Source of the DNA: Variovorax paradoxus
GTDB taxonomy: Bacteria > Pseudomonadota > Gammaproteobacteria > Burkholderiales > Burkholderiaceae_C
Length of the DNA stretch: 64,000 bases
Direction of reading: 5' to 3'
NCBI RefSeq assembly: GCF_009755665.1
Contig: NZ_CP046622.1
Span: 2,914,001-2,978,000 of the forward strand
Shown here: positions 8,705 to 17,858 of the stretch, piece after piece
Position numbering within the stretch: the stretch's first letter is position 1
Layout: each line of letters begins with the position of its first letter
Notes under the pieces: generated by a model
Seen by the model: the letters and a program-made list of their open reading frames with translations, nothing else
Told to the model about the DNA's origin: nothing
Database searches by the model: none
Translations under genes and position numbers: made by a program

Positions 8705-10309
8705 ATGAAAAAAGCGCCCTCTCCTCCGTCGCCCGAGACGGCTCCAGATACGTCCACTGGCCCGAGGTCATCGAACGACGCAAGCTCCCTCGCCCGAAAA
8801 ACGGACGCGCAAAGAAGTCGCGTCATCTTCGGTACTACTTTGTTTGTAGTCTTTGTGTGCGTGGCGTTGCTGGTCATGAACGCATGGCTGGTCATTCGCG
8901 CGCGCACGGCAGAAAACGAGCAGATCGCCCGGGCGAACACCAACCTCGCACGCGCGGTCAGCCAGCAGATCGACAGCACCGTCGCCCTGGCCGAACACAT
9001 CATCTCGGGCATCGTCTTCGAACTCGAGCGCGCGGACATCACGCCCGAGACGCTGCAGCGTCTTCAACCGGTGCTGGTGAACCATGCCTCCGAAATCCAA
9101 TCCATCAAGGGGCTCTTCATCTACGACGAGCAAGGACGCTGGCTCGTCCATTCCGAGGCATCTCCGGCGGGTACCAAGAACAACTCGGACCGCGAGTATT
9201 TCATTTACCACCAGACCAACCCGAGCGCGCGAACGCTGATCAGCGGCCCCATCGTGAGCCGCTCTTCGGGTGAATGGGTGATTCCGGTCTCGCGAAGAAT
9301 CAACGACCCCGACGGCAACTTTGCAGGCGTGGTGCTGATCACGCTCAGCGTCAAGCACCTGCTGAGCGTGCTGGACCGCTTTCAGATCGGCGAGCAGGGA
9401 GCGATTGCGCTGTTCGGAACCGACCAGCTCCTGGTTCGCCGCCCCTTCAGGGAAGCCGATATGAACAGGCGCAATACCGACTCGCCTTTCCAGAAGCAGT
9501 TCCAGGCCTCGCGTTCGGGCACCGTCGAAGGAAGATCGGCGATCGACGGCGTGACGCGGATCATCAGCTTCGAACACCTGCTGGACTATCCGCTCTTCGT
9601 GACCGTTGCCGTCGGCAAGGACGAGGCGCTGCGGGAATGGAAGTCCGCATCGATCTATCAAACGACCTGGGTGGTTCTTCTGTGCCTGATCGTCGGCGTC
9701 TCGGGCCGCTACCTGATCCGGTCGATGCGTCGGCGGCTGGTGGCGGAACTGCATTTGCGAAGCGCCCGCGACGCACTGACCGAAGCCAATGAACGCCTGG
9801 AACATCTTGCGCAGGAAGATGGGCTCACAGGCCTGGCCAACCGCCGCTACTTCGACGCCCGCCTGCTCTTCAACTTCCAGCAGGCGCTGGAAGGCCAGAC
9901 GCCGCTCGCGGTTGTCATGGTGGACGTCGACGAGTTCAAGAAGTACAACGACCTGTACGGCCATCTCGAAGGGGATGAGTGCCTGCGCCGGATTGCCCTC
10001 GCGCTGCGTTCGGCCGTGTGGCGCTCGGGCGACCTGGTCGCGCGCTACGGGGGTGAGGAAATGGTCCTGCTGTTGCCCGCTACCGATGCCGAAGGTGCGC
10101 TCGAGGTTGCGCAAAGGGCGCGGCTGGCCGTGGCCGATTTGCGGATTCCCCATGCGGCGTCGGCGCTGGGCACGGTGTCCGTGAGCCTTGGCGTGGCGGC
10201 CGAGGTGCCGCAGCCCGACAGCACGCCGTTCGAGCTTTTGAAAGCCGCGGACGAGGCGCTCTATCTTGCGAAGCAGGAGGGGCGAAACACGGTCATGGTG
10301 CACGAATGA
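8705..10309 (+). CDS. Membrane-bound diguanylate cyclase (Cache sensor + GGDEF)
   Basis: A 534-residue protein. One membrane helix lies near residues 40-63 and another near 315-335; between them is a periplasmic double-Cache-type sensor (IKGLFIYDEQGRWLVHSEAS, SGPIVSRSSGEWVIPVSRRI). The C-terminal GGDEF domain starts near EDGLTGLANRRYFDARL. The active-site motif is GGEEM at 449-453, with Met in place of the usual Phe, which is tolerated in active enzymes. The inhibitory site RSGD lies at 440-443, so product inhibition is likely. It would make cyclic di-GMP from GTP in response to an external ligand. Its last 17 bases overlap the end of the opposite-strand gene at 10293. Confidence 0.93.
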   Translation: MKKAPSPPSPETAPDTSTGPRSSNDASSLARKTDAQRSRVIFGTTLFVVFVCVALLVMNAWLVIRARTAENEQIARANTNLARAVSQQIDSTVALAEHIISGIVFELERADITPETLQRLQPVLVNHASEIQSIKGLFIYDEQGRWLVHSEASPAGTKNNSDREYFIYHQTNPSARTLISGPIVSRSSGEWVIPVSRRINDPDGNFAGVVLITLSVKHLLSVLDRFQIGEQGAIALFGTDQLLVRRPFREADMNRRNTDSPFQKQFQASRSGTVEGRSAIDGVTRIISFEHLLDYPLFVTVAVGKDEALREWKSASIYQTTWVVLLCLIVGVSGRYLIRSMRRRLVAELHLRSARDALTEANERLEHLAQEDGLTGLANRRYFDARLLFNFQQALEGQTPLAVVMVDVDEFKKYNDLYGHLEGDECLRRIALALRSAVWRSGDLVARYGGEEMVLLLPATDAEGALEVAQRARLAVADLRIPHAASALGTVSVSLGVAAEVPQPDSTPFELLKAADEALYLAKQEGRNTVMVHE

Positions 10310-11330
10310 CCCGCTCCGATGGCCGGAGTACGCCGTCCGGCCCCGGCCGCAGCAGCATGCCGCCGCTCACGCCTCGGCCGGCCTCGAGCGGCCGGTGCAG
10401 TGCACCAGGGCCGTTCAGCGCCGGCGGCGCCCGCTCCATCTGCGCCTTGTGCACCATGTCGGCCGACAAGCGCTCGGTCAAGTCGGGAAAGAGCCGGTGG
10501 CTCGCGGTCGAAACGCCTGCTTTCCACCCGACCGGGAGTTCCTCCCGCGGATTGACGGACACCCACACAATCGCCTCGACCACCTTCTCCGGCGGGTCGA
10601 GCGCGAACATGTTCGGCGCTCGTCCGCTGTAGCTGCCCGCATGCGCAAAGAACGGCGTGTCGGCCGCCCAGGGCATTACAGTGGCAACCTGCACCCCCGA
10701 AAGGCTGGCCAACCGAAGCTCTTCGTTGAGCGCGCGGCCCAGCGCCAGCACACCCGCCTTGGAGGCCGCGTACGAAGCCTGGTAGGCGAGCGGCACTTCG
10801 CTTTCGACCGAACCGACGTTCACCAGCGTTCCGCTGCCCTGCGCGCGGAACACCCCCAGTGCGATATGGCTGCCGTAGATCACGCCGTTGAGGTTCACGT
10901 CCACCACGCGTGCATGGTCCGCCACCGGAATTTCCTCGAAGCGTCCGATGACGCCCACGCCGGCGTTGTTGATCCAGACGTCGACCCTCCCAAAGCGCGC
11001 GAGCGTGGCCGACATCAGGCGATCCATGTCGCCAGGACGCGCCACATCGGTCGTTACCACCAGGGCGTTGCCGCCGGCGCTGCGCACCTCGCGTGCGACC
11101 TCTTCCAGCAGTTCGGTGCGGCGTGCTGCGAGCACGACATTGGCTCCCAGCCCGCCAAGCCTCACGGCAACGCCACGGCCGAAGCCACTCGATGCGCCGG
11201 TGACCACGTAGGTCTTGCCGGCAATGCGACGAGCATCGTCGGCGCCGACGGTCGGGGCAAGCGCACAGCCACCGAGTGCGAACGCGAGCAGCGCAGTCAC
11301 GAACAAGCGGAGCGCGGCGGATGAGTTCAT
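10293..11330 (-). CDS. SDR-family oxidoreductase with lipoprotein-type N-terminus
   Basis: A 345-residue protein. Residues 1-25 (MNSSAALRLFVTALLAFALG, then GCALAP) look like a lipoprotein signal with lipobox LGGC. From residue 40 it is a classical short-chain dehydrogenase: TGASSGFGRG binds the cofactor, NNAGVGVIG is the NNAG motif, the catalytic Ser lies in NVGSVESEVP, and YAASK is the YxxxK. Beyond the core is a 70-residue tail seen in membrane-associated SDRs. An NAD(P)H enzyme outside the cytoplasm would be odd, so the N-terminus may instead be an uncleaved membrane anchor. Downstream of the broken gene at 11349-12250; the spacer between is 18 bases, suggesting one operon. Confidence 0.85.
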   Translation of the reverse strand: MNSSAALRLFVTALLAFALGGCALAPTVGADDARRIAGKTYVVTGASSGFGRGVAVRLGGLGANVVLAARRTELLEEVAREVRSAGGNALVVTTDVARPGDMDRLMSATLARFGRVDVWINNAGVGVIGRFEEIPVADHARVVDVNLNGVIYGSHIALGVFRAQGSGTLVNVGSVESEVPLAYQASYAASKAGVLALGRALNEELRLASLSGVQVATVMPWAADTPFFAHAGSYSGRAPNMFALDPPEKVVEAIVWVSVNPREELPVGWKAGVSTASHRLFPDLTERLSADMVHKAQMERAPPALNGPGALHRPLEAGRGVSGGMLLRPGPDGVLRPSERVIRAP

Positions 11331-11348
11331 GGTTGTTCCTTGTGACTT

Positions 11349-12250
11349 TCAGGTTGCCTCGCCCCACTGCACGTTGACCGCCCTGCTCCCGCGGTCCGCG
11401 GGCACATTCATGCCCCGAGTCGCGACTCGCTCGAATTCGACCGGATCGTGCGCGCTGAGCAGCGTGATCTCCGCGCCGAAGCGCTCGCGCAGCGAACGAA
11501 GCCGCCGCTGGTTGTGCAGGCGCGCAGCACGGTCTTTCTCCATCATCGTCTGGTAGAAGCGCAGGCCCGGCGTGCACCACGGATCGCGGGCATCCATCTC
11601 GCGATGATGGAATAGGCATCACCCGCCATCAGCACCCAGCCGCCGGAAGCCGCGCGCACCGCAACACCCGCATGCCCGAGCGTGTGGCCCACGAGCGGCA
11701 CCAGCAGCACCTCGGGCGGCAACCCTTGCAGCTCGCGCACGCAGTCGAAGCCATACCAGGGTTCGCCGCCTCCGGCGGCGTACACCTGCCAGCGCTCCCG
11801 GCTGCTCCACTGCTGGGGCCTGAAACGCTGGCGGTCGAGCCATGTGCGCTGGCGCTGCGCCTCGTCCCGCTCGATGCTCATCATGTGCACGCGCGCGGCG
11901 GGAAAGTCGTCCAACCCGCCCGCGTGGTCGAAGTCGAGGTGCGTGAGCACGATATGGCGTACGTCCGAGGCCGAGAATCCGAGCCCTTCGATCTGGCGCA
12001 CGGCCGTCATCTCCTCGCGAAAGTCCGGGTCCATCAGCCGCAGGAAGAAGCCGCTGAGACGCCCGCGCGGGTCGTTCACATCGCGCAGCCCGTAGCCGGT
12101 GTCGACCAGCACCAGGCCATGGTCGGTTTCCAGCAGCAGGCAATGGCAGCACAGGCAGCCGCGCTCGAAGGCACTGCGGCTGCGCCCGTCCATGAGGCGG
12201 CCGCCGAGCGGGCACGCCGAGACGCAGTTGAGGTGGTGGACGGCGATCAT
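11349..12250 (-). pseudogene. MBL-fold metallohydrolase interrupted by a one-base frameshift
   Basis: The first part reads MIAVHHLNCVSACPLGGRLM through LTHLDFDHAGGLDDFPAARV, the HxDxDH metal site, to LMAGDAY near 11620. The frame then runs into unrelated residues. The adjacent frame continues the same family with MDARDPWCTPGLRFYQTMME and SAHDPVEFERV and stops at 11349. Adding one A (plus strand) to the AA at 11611-11612 restores GDAYFHHREMDARDPW, the sequence expected for the family, which includes lactonase-like enzymes. So a single base is missing from a short homopolymer. Either the gene is recently inactivated or the base call is wrong; the rest of the gene is intact. Start chosen at 12250, not the in-frame ATG at 12307, to fit the family. 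Confidence 0.85.
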
Positions 12251-12543
12251 GGTGTGGCGGTGAAGAGCGGCGGCCTCGGAACAAGGGTTGAACCGACCGA
12301 CTGGCAAGCGGCAGGCCCGGCGCCACGGCGCACGAGCCTGGAGCCTTGCGCACGGCTGCCAGCGTTCGGCACTGCTGTTCTATGCCGGGACATTTTTGCT
12401 GTATTTCTTGCTTCACCTGGTCATTGCACCGCCGGTGTGGGCCTGCGGCTCGCGGGCGCAGAGCCAAGGCAATCTGCGCTCCCGGCTGCCGCAGGCATGT
12501 CGATTGCCATAACAGCCTTGGCGCGATCTCCAAGGAGAACACC
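12251..12543. other. Intergenic region, divergent promoters expected
   Basis: No convincing gene is present. The stretch around 12385-12415 (acatttttgctgtatttctt) is the most AT-rich part and is where promoters for the two diverging genes would sit. A TTG-started frame at 12288-12512 encodes one hydrophobic segment, but that follows from the T-rich patch and is not supported otherwise. Confidence 0.4.
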
Positions 12544-12909
12544 ATGGCCGACGCTCACCAGAAAACCGGCGTTGTCGACGACAAGCAAGCCGTGCGGAAC
12601 AGGCTCCGCGCGGCCAGGCTGTCTGAGCAAGTGCCTTGCGAGGACACTGCAATGAGCCACGTTCGGCGGATTGCCATCTATGTCGACGAACCGCACCCTG
12701 GGCATTTCTTCTGGGTGCTCACGGAGCAATGCGACGACGCAAGCCATTGGAGAGAACTGGAGTCCGCCGAGCTGTCCTATGCAATCTGGCTCGACGCACT
12801 GCGTGCCGGCGTGAGAGCGCTCGAAGGCTACGCCCTCGACGAGCGCATGGGCCCTCGCGCGCCTGGCCCGGCAAAGACGTTTGCCTGGCCGGATACGCGC
12901 CCCGCCTGA
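12544..12909 (+). CDS. Small conserved-looking hypothetical protein
   Basis: A 121-residue protein I do not recognise. The ATG at 12544 is fixed by aaggagaacacc just upstream. A second ATG at 12652 (MSHVRRIAIYVDEPHPGHFF) also follows a purine-rich gagg, so the conserved core may be the last 85 residues. The core reads IAIYVDEPHPGHFFWVLTEQ then a helical C-terminus (SYAIWLDALRAGVRALEGYA), compact and soluble with no membrane segment or signal. Its end converges on the DNA ligase gene, one base apart. Confidence 0.65.
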   Translation: MADAHQKTGVVDDKQAVRNRLRAARLSEQVPCEDTAMSHVRRIAIYVDEPHPGHFFWVLTEQCDDASHWRELESAELSYAIWLDALRAGVRALEGYALDERMGPRAPGPAKTFAWPDTRPA

Positions 12910-12910
12910 A

Positions 12911-13531
12911 TCAAGTTCGCGCGACCCGCCCCGCCGGGATGGCGCTGCGTTTGACTTTCACCCAATCGCTCGACCGAACGCCGGGCTGGTAGACGCTGTA
13001 GGCGCGCTTGGCCACCAGGCCCTCCAGTTTCATCGGAACCACGACGTCGGCGAAGAGCTGAGCAGCGCCCGTTTCGAAGTGGTCGACGTACATGATGTAC
13101 GGCCGGGGCCTCTTCTTGAAGATCCCGGCAAGCGCGGCCTTGCGCTCGAGCAATGGCTGCTGCGTGATGTCGACGCTGCGGTGCACCAGCAGATCGAAGA
13201 CACAGTAAACGACGTTCGGGCCACCCGGATACCGGCCCCGGGCCCCACGATCTTGCAGCTGGCTGAAGTCGCTGCGGCCCGCCTGGTCGAACACGCAGAC
13301 CTCGCCGTCCACCACGCACTGTCCGCTTCTCAGCGTGCCCAGGCTTTGCGTGATTTCCGGAAACCACGTGGTGGCATCGGTTCCATTGCGCGTGCGCAGC
13401 TGCACGGCGCCGCCAAACTCGGCCAGCACCCGATAGCCATTCAATTTCAGTTCGTAGATCCACCCCGGCTCGTCGAGGTCGAGCGGACGTTCGTCGAGCA
13501 GCATGGGCTGGTAGCGGTCGACCTTGGTCAT
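12911..13531 (-). CDS. ATP-dependent DNA ligase, adenylation domain only
   Basis: A 206-residue protein with nucleotidyltransferase motifs in order: motif I ELKLNGYR near residue 30, motif III YCVFDLL near residue 110, motif IV LEGLVAKR near residue 170 and motif V WVKVKR near residue 195. This matches the ligase domain of LigD/LigC-type enzymes that seal nicks in bacterial repair. Two oddities: motif I is normally KxDG and here the Asp is Asn (AAT codon), and the protein ends right after motif V, so the C-terminal OB-fold is missing. Start at 13531 (MTKVDRYQPMLLDERPLDLD). No Ku or polymerase gene is nearby. It could be a specialised ligase or a remnant. Confidence 0.82.
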   Translation of the reverse strand: MTKVDRYQPMLLDERPLDLDEPGWIYELKLNGYRVLAEFGGAVQLRTRNGTDATTWFPEITQSLGTLRSGQCVVDGEVCVFDQAGRSDFSQLQDRGARGRYPGGPNVVYCVFDLLVHRSVDITQQPLLERKAALAGIFKKRPRPYIMYVDHFETGAAQLFADVVVPMKLEGLVAKRAYSVYQPGVRSSDWVKVKRSAIPAGRVART

Positions 13532-13672
13532 GGCGGGACGCTCTACCCCGCAGCAGCGGCTGGCTGTCAGCCAATGTCGCAATCTGAAGCCGATGCCATC
13601 TAGGTGTTGGCGGCGGCTCTCAGGTGCATCCGATCGTCGGGGGTACGATCCGGTGTCATTCGCAGGCCGCCC

Positions 13673-14587
13673 ATGCTCCTCCACGTCGACGAAGAGATCA
13701 CTTTCCGCAAGCTCGAGATCCTGCTGGCCTTCATGGAGGCCGGCAATCTGGCTCGCGCGGCGGAAAAGCTCGACATCAGCGCCGTCAGCGTGCACCGCGC
13801 GCTGCATTCGCTGGAAACCGGCTTGCGCTGCGCCCTGTTCCGGCACGAAGGCCGCAACCTGCACCCGACCGAAGCCGCCCATGCGCTGGCAGAGGTAGCC
13901 CGCGATGTGCTTCGCACAATGTCCGAGGGCGTTCGCGCCACGCGCGAAGTTGCCGGCTACTCGGCCGACCGGATCCGCATCGGTTCGCTCTATTCCCTGA
14001 CCAGCCGCACGGTGCCGCAGCTGATCATGGGCATGAAGCTGCGCAAGCCCGACCTGCACACCGAGCTCGTGCTCGGGTCCAACGCGCACCTGCTGCAGAA
14101 GCTGCGGGACGGCGCCATCGACGCTGCGCTCATGGCCATTCCTGAAGACGTTTCCGATGTCGAGTCGGAACCGCTGTTCGAAGACGACATCCAGTTTGCC
14201 GCACCCGTAGGCTCCCCCTACTCCGCCCTGAGCGAGATCGACCTGAGCAGCTGCGCCGGCGAGCGCTTCGTGAGCCTGAGCGAAGGCTTCGTCACCTACA
14301 GGGGGTTTGTCGAAACCTTCCGCATCGCCGGCTTCACGCCCAACGTGGTGATGAAGACCGACGACATCTTCTCGCTGATGAACCTGGTGAGCGGCGGGGT
14401 CGGCTACACGCTGCTGCCGGGTCGAGTGCGCGGCGTGATGCCGCAGAAGGTGCAGCTGATTCCGCTGCAACCCCGGTACTTGATGCGCCAGACCATCGCG
14501 CTCAACTTCCTGCGCACGCGCGAGCGCGACCCGAACCTGCTGGCGCTGCTGTCGGTGTGCCGCCTGGCAAGAGCTGAACTCCGCTGA
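13673..14587 (+). CDS. mdcR: LysR-family regulator of malonate utilisation (MdcR-like)
   Basis: A 304-residue LysR protein. The HTH reads ITFRKLEILLAFMEAGNLAR then LDISAVSVHRALHSLE, the unusual form found in MdcR, with RCALFRHEGRNLHPTEAA ending the wing. The effector domain follows (IRIGSLYSLTSRTVPQLIMG). MdcR proteins sense malonate or malonyl-CoA and activate the mdc operon. Here the gene is immediately upstream of and codirectional with the carrier and mdc genes. Start chosen at 13673 since the earlier in-frame start at 13604 adds 23 residues unlike the family. Confidence 0.88.
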   Translation: MLLHVDEEITFRKLEILLAFMEAGNLARAAEKLDISAVSVHRALHSLETGLRCALFRHEGRNLHPTEAAHALAEVARDVLRTMSEGVRATREVAGYSADRIRIGSLYSLTSRTVPQLIMGMKLRKPDLHTELVLGSNAHLLQKLRDGAIDAALMAIPEDVSDVESEPLFEDDIQFAAPVGSPYSALSEIDLSSCAGERFVSLSEGFVTYRGFVETFRIAGFTPNVVMKTDDIFSLMNLVSGGVGYTLLPGRVRGVMPQKVQLIPLQPRYLMRQTIALNFLRTRERDPNLLALLSVCRLARAELR

Positions 14588-14608
14588 GGGTTGAGCATCC
14601 GATCGATC

Positions 14609-14620
14609 AGGGTTAACCCT
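14609..14620. promoter_or_regulatory. 12-base perfect palindrome upstream of matC
   Basis: AGGGTTAACCCT reads the same on both strands and is flanked by CGATC on the left and CGATCG on the right, extending the symmetry imperfectly. It lies 22 bases after the mdcR stop and about 130 bases ahead of matC. It is a candidate operator, perhaps for MdcR. Another short symmetric element, CGTAC-C-GTACG, sits further down at about 14682-14692. Confidence 0.4.
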
Positions 14621-14747
14621 CGATCGTTTCACAACGCGTAAAGGTCGGCAACGCCGCTTCATTGATCGTCCCGGAGGGGGTGCGTACCGTACGGACCCAG
14701 ACGCGTGGTGCCATGTGCGTCGTACCCAAAACACCGGAGACGCATCG

Positions 14748-16121
14748 ATGAGTTCACATTGGATTTCGATTTACGCGCTGGTCGGCATGTTCGTGCTGGC
14801 CACCGTGCTGCCCATCAACATGGGCGTGATCGCCTTCGTCGGCGCGTTCCTGGTCGGCACGCTGGTGGCCGGCATGAACACGAAGGCGATCATGGGCGGC
14901 TTTCCGGCCGACCTGTTTCTCACGCTGGTAGGCATCACCTATCTGTTCGCGCTGGCGCAGAACAACGGCACCATCGATTGGCTGGTCAGGCTGGCGGTGC
15001 GCGCGGTGCGCGGGCGCATTGCCGCCATTCCCTGGATCATGTTTCTCATTGCCGCGCTGCTCACGGCGGTGGGCGCGGTCAGCCCGGCGGCGGTGGCCAT
15101 CATTGCGCCTATCGCGCTTGGCTTTGCCGCCAAGTACGGCATCAACCCGCTGCTCATGGGGCTCATGGCGGTGCACGGCGCGCAGGGCGGCGGCTTTTCG
15201 CCGATCAGCATCTACGGCGGCATCACCAACAAGATCGTTGCCAAGGCCGGCCTGCCGCTGAACGAGGTTGCCACCATGCTGGCAAGCCTCGGGGTCAACC
15301 TGTCGGTTTCGCTGCTGCTGTTCTTCCTGATGGGCGGCATGAAGCTGCTGCGGCAGCGAGCGAACGCCGACGGTAGCGCCCCAGTCGTGCAGCGCGTGTC
15401 GCATGGGCAAAGCGGCGCGCAGGTGTATGGCGACGCCGAAGGTGAATCGTTTCCCGAAGAGCGGCGCATCGCGGCGCGGGCGGAAAACTCCCTGATGGAG
15501 TCATCGCGCGCCGAAGCCGCGCAACCTGGCTCGCATGCCTACCGCATCGCCACCGTGGCCGGACTGCTTGCGCTCGCCGTGCTGACGCTGTTCTTCAAGC
15601 AGGACATCGGCTTCGTCTCGATCAGCATCGGCCTCGTGCTGACGCTGATGGCACCCAACCTGCAAAAGCGCGCGCTGGGCCAGGTGTCGTGGCCGGAGAT
15701 CATGCTGATCGTGGGCGTCAGCACCTACGTGGGCGTGATGGAAAAGATGGGCACGATCGACTTTGTCGGCCATAGCGTGGCCGGACTCACCTCGCCCATG
15801 ATCGCCGCGCTGCTGCTGTGCTTCGTCGGCGCGGTGGTCTCGGCGTTCGCCTCGTCGACCGCCGTGCTCGGCTCGCTGATCCCGCTGGCGGTGCCGTTCC
15901 TGCAGGGCGATACAGGGGTCGGCGCCATCGGCTTCATCGCGGCAATGGCCGTGTCCTCGACCATCGTCGACGTCAGTCCGTTCTCCACCAACGGCGCGCT
16001 GGTGCTTGCCAGCGCCAAGGGGGTGGACCGGGACGTGTTCTTCCGGCAGCTGATGGTGTACGGCGCCATCGTGACGCTGGTGGCGCCGGTGGTGGTGTGG
16101 CTGCTCTTCGTGGTGCTGTGA
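14748..16121 (+). CDS. matC: MatC-type malonate/dicarboxylate carrier
   Basis: A 457-residue membrane protein with about 12 helices. The N-terminal 150 residues (ISIYALVGMFVLATVLPINM; FVGAFLVGTLVAGMNTKAIM; GGFPADLFLTLVGITYLFAL) match the MatC N-terminal domain of bacterial dicarboxylate carriers in the ion transporter superfamily. A hydrophilic loop spans about residues 210-265 and the second half repeats the helix pattern. It would import malonate. It replaces the MdcL/MdcM pair found at this spot in many mdc operons. Start at 14748, supported by ggag eight bases upstream; 40 bases separate it from mdcA. Confidence 0.88.
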   Translation: MSSHWISIYALVGMFVLATVLPINMGVIAFVGAFLVGTLVAGMNTKAIMGGFPADLFLTLVGITYLFALAQNNGTIDWLVRLAVRAVRGRIAAIPWIMFLIAALLTAVGAVSPAAVAIIAPIALGFAAKYGINPLLMGLMAVHGAQGGGFSPISIYGGITNKIVAKAGLPLNEVATMLASLGVNLSVSLLLFFLMGGMKLLRQRANADGSAPVVQRVSHGQSGAQVYGDAEGESFPEERRIAARAENSLMESSRAEAAQPGSHAYRIATVAGLLALAVLTLFFKQDIGFVSISIGLVLTLMAPNLQKRALGQVSWPEIMLIVGVSTYVGVMEKMGTIDFVGHSVAGLTSPMIAALLLCFVGAVVSAFASSTAVLGSLIPLAVPFLQGDTGVGAIGFIAAMAVSSTIVDVSPFSTNGALVLASAKGVDRDVFFRQLMVYGAIVTLVAPVVVWLLFVVL

Positions 16122-16161
16122 GGGCGCCGCTGTCTTCGATCGAACTTCAACTCCTCTTCCT

Positions 16162-17844
16162 ATGATCTCCAGATCCTGGACCTCCAAGGCCGACGACCGC
16201 AGCATGCGGTTGGCACGCGCGGCCGATGCGCTCGGAAGCCGGCTCGCCGGCAAGCGCGTCGACACCGAAGCCGTCGCCACCCTGCTCGAGTCGGTGCTCT
16301 CGCCCGGCGACCGCGTCTGCCTGGAAGGCAACAACCAGAAGCAGGCCGACTTCCTCGCGCGCGCCCTGGTCCAGGTCGATCCGGCCAAGGTACATGGGCT
16401 GCACATGGTGCAGTCGGTGCTGGCGCTGCCGGAGCATCTGGACGTTTTCGAGAACGGCTTGGCCGCCCGGCTGGACTTCAGCTTCTCGGGGCCCCAGGGA
16501 GCACGGCTGGCCAAGCTGGTGTCCGCGGGGCGCATCGAGATCGGCGCCATCCACACCTACCTGGAACTGTTCGCGCGCTACTTCGTCGACCTGACGCCCA
16601 AGGTGGCGCTGGTCGCCGCGCAGGCGGCCGACGCGCAAGGCAATCTCTACACCGGCCCCAACACCGAAGACACGCCGGCCATCGTCGAGGCCACGGCGTT
16701 CTCGGGCGGCATCGTGATTGCGCAGGTCAATGAAATGGTCGACGGCAAGACCACCACGCTGCCGCGCATCGACATTCCCGCCGATTGGGTGAGCTTCGTC
16801 GTGAAGGCACCGCGGCCCAATTTCATCGAGCCGCTGTTCACGCGCGACCCGGCGCAGATCAGCGAAGTCCAGATCCTGATGGCGATGATGGCCATCAAGG
16901 GCATCTACGGCGAGTACGGCGTGCAGCGCCTGAACCACGGCATCGGCTTCGACACCGCGGCCATCGAGCTGCTGCTGCCGACCTATGCCGAGTCGCTCGG
17001 CCTCAAGGGAAAGATCGGCAAGCACTGGGCGCTGAACCCGCATCCGGCGCTGATTCCGGCCATCGAGGCGGGCTGGGTCGAATCGGTGCATTCCTTCGGC
17101 TCCGAGCTGGGCATGGAAGACTACATTCGCGCGCGTTCCGACGTGTTCTTCACCGGCCCCGACGGCAGCCTGCGCAGCAACCGGGCCTTCTGCCAGGCGG
17201 CCGGCCACTACGCCTGCGACATGTTCATCGGCTCGACCTTGCAGGTCGACCTGGACGGCAACAGCTCCACCGCCACGCTGGGCCGCATTGCCGGCTTTGG
17301 CGGTGCCCCCAACATGGGCGCCGACGCACGCGGACGCCGGCATTCGAGCCCGGCATGGCTCAAGGCGGGGCGCGAAGCGCGCGCCGGGCGCACGGGCGCA
17401 GCCGGCACGCCGCGCGGGCAAAAGCTGGTGGTGCAGATGGTGGAGACCTTCCGCGAGCACATGCAGCCGGCCTTCGTCGAACGGCTCGATGCATGGACCC
17501 TGCAGGAGCAGGCCGGCATGGAACTGCCGCCGATCATGATCTACGGCGACGACGTCTCGCACATCCTCACAGAGGAAGGCATTGCCAACCTGCTGCTGTG
17601 CCGCAGCGATGCGGAGCGCGAGCAGGCGATTCGCGGCGTGGCCGGCTACACCGCGGTGGGTCTGGCGCGGGACAAGCGCGCGGTCGAGAACCTGCGCGAC
17701 CGCGGCGTGATCCGCCGGCCGCAGGACCTGGGCATCGACCCCCGCCAGGCCACCCGCAATCTGCTGGCCGCACGCAACATGCGCGATCTGGTGCGCGCCT
17801 CCGGCGGGCTGTACCAGCCACCCAAGCGTTTCAGAAACTGGTAG
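16162..17844 (+). CDS. mdcA: Malonate decarboxylase alpha subunit (acetyl-ACP:malonate ACP transferase)
   Basis: A 560-residue protein, full length for MdcA. It starts MISRSWTSKADDRSMRLARA and contains SPGDRVCLEGNNQKQADFLA, KVHGLHMVQSVLALPEHLD, KAPRPNFIEPLFTRDPAQI and GIYGEYGVQRLNHGIGFDTA, all characteristic of the subunit. It moves the acyl-carrier thiol from acetate to malonate, giving malonyl-ACP and releasing acetate in the cytoplasm. First enzyme gene of the mdc operon; mdcC begins 14 bases downstream. Confidence 0.95.
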   Translation: MISRSWTSKADDRSMRLARAADALGSRLAGKRVDTEAVATLLESVLSPGDRVCLEGNNQKQADFLARALVQVDPAKVHGLHMVQSVLALPEHLDVFENGLAARLDFSFSGPQGARLAKLVSAGRIEIGAIHTYLELFARYFVDLTPKVALVAAQAADAQGNLYTGPNTEDTPAIVEATAFSGGIVIAQVNEMVDGKTTTLPRIDIPADWVSFVVKAPRPNFIEPLFTRDPAQISEVQILMAMMAIKGIYGEYGVQRLNHGIGFDTAAIELLLPTYAESLGLKGKIGKHWALNPHPALIPAIEAGWVESVHSFGSELGMEDYIRARSDVFFTGPDGSLRSNRAFCQAAGHYACDMFIGSTLQVDLDGNSSTATLGRIAGFGGAPNMGADARGRRHSSPAWLKAGREARAGRTGAAGTPRGQKLVVQMVETFREHMQPAFVERLDAWTLQEQAGMELPPIMIYGDDVSHILTEEGIANLLLCRSDAEREQAIRGVAGYTAVGLARDKRAVENLRDRGVIRRPQDLGIDPRQATRNLLAARNMRDLVRASGGLYQPPKRFRNW

Positions 17845-17858
17845 CAGGAGATTCAACG

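Noticed and set aside
12288..12512. TTG-started frame with one hydrophobic segment
   Set aside because: No ribosome site, and the hydrophobic residues follow from a T-rich patch that is more likely promoter DNA.
13532..14734. Upstream in-frame extension of the DNA ligase frame to 14734
   Set aside because: The added 401 residues are antisense to mdcR and have shadow composition; the ligase motifs begin just after the ATG at 13531.
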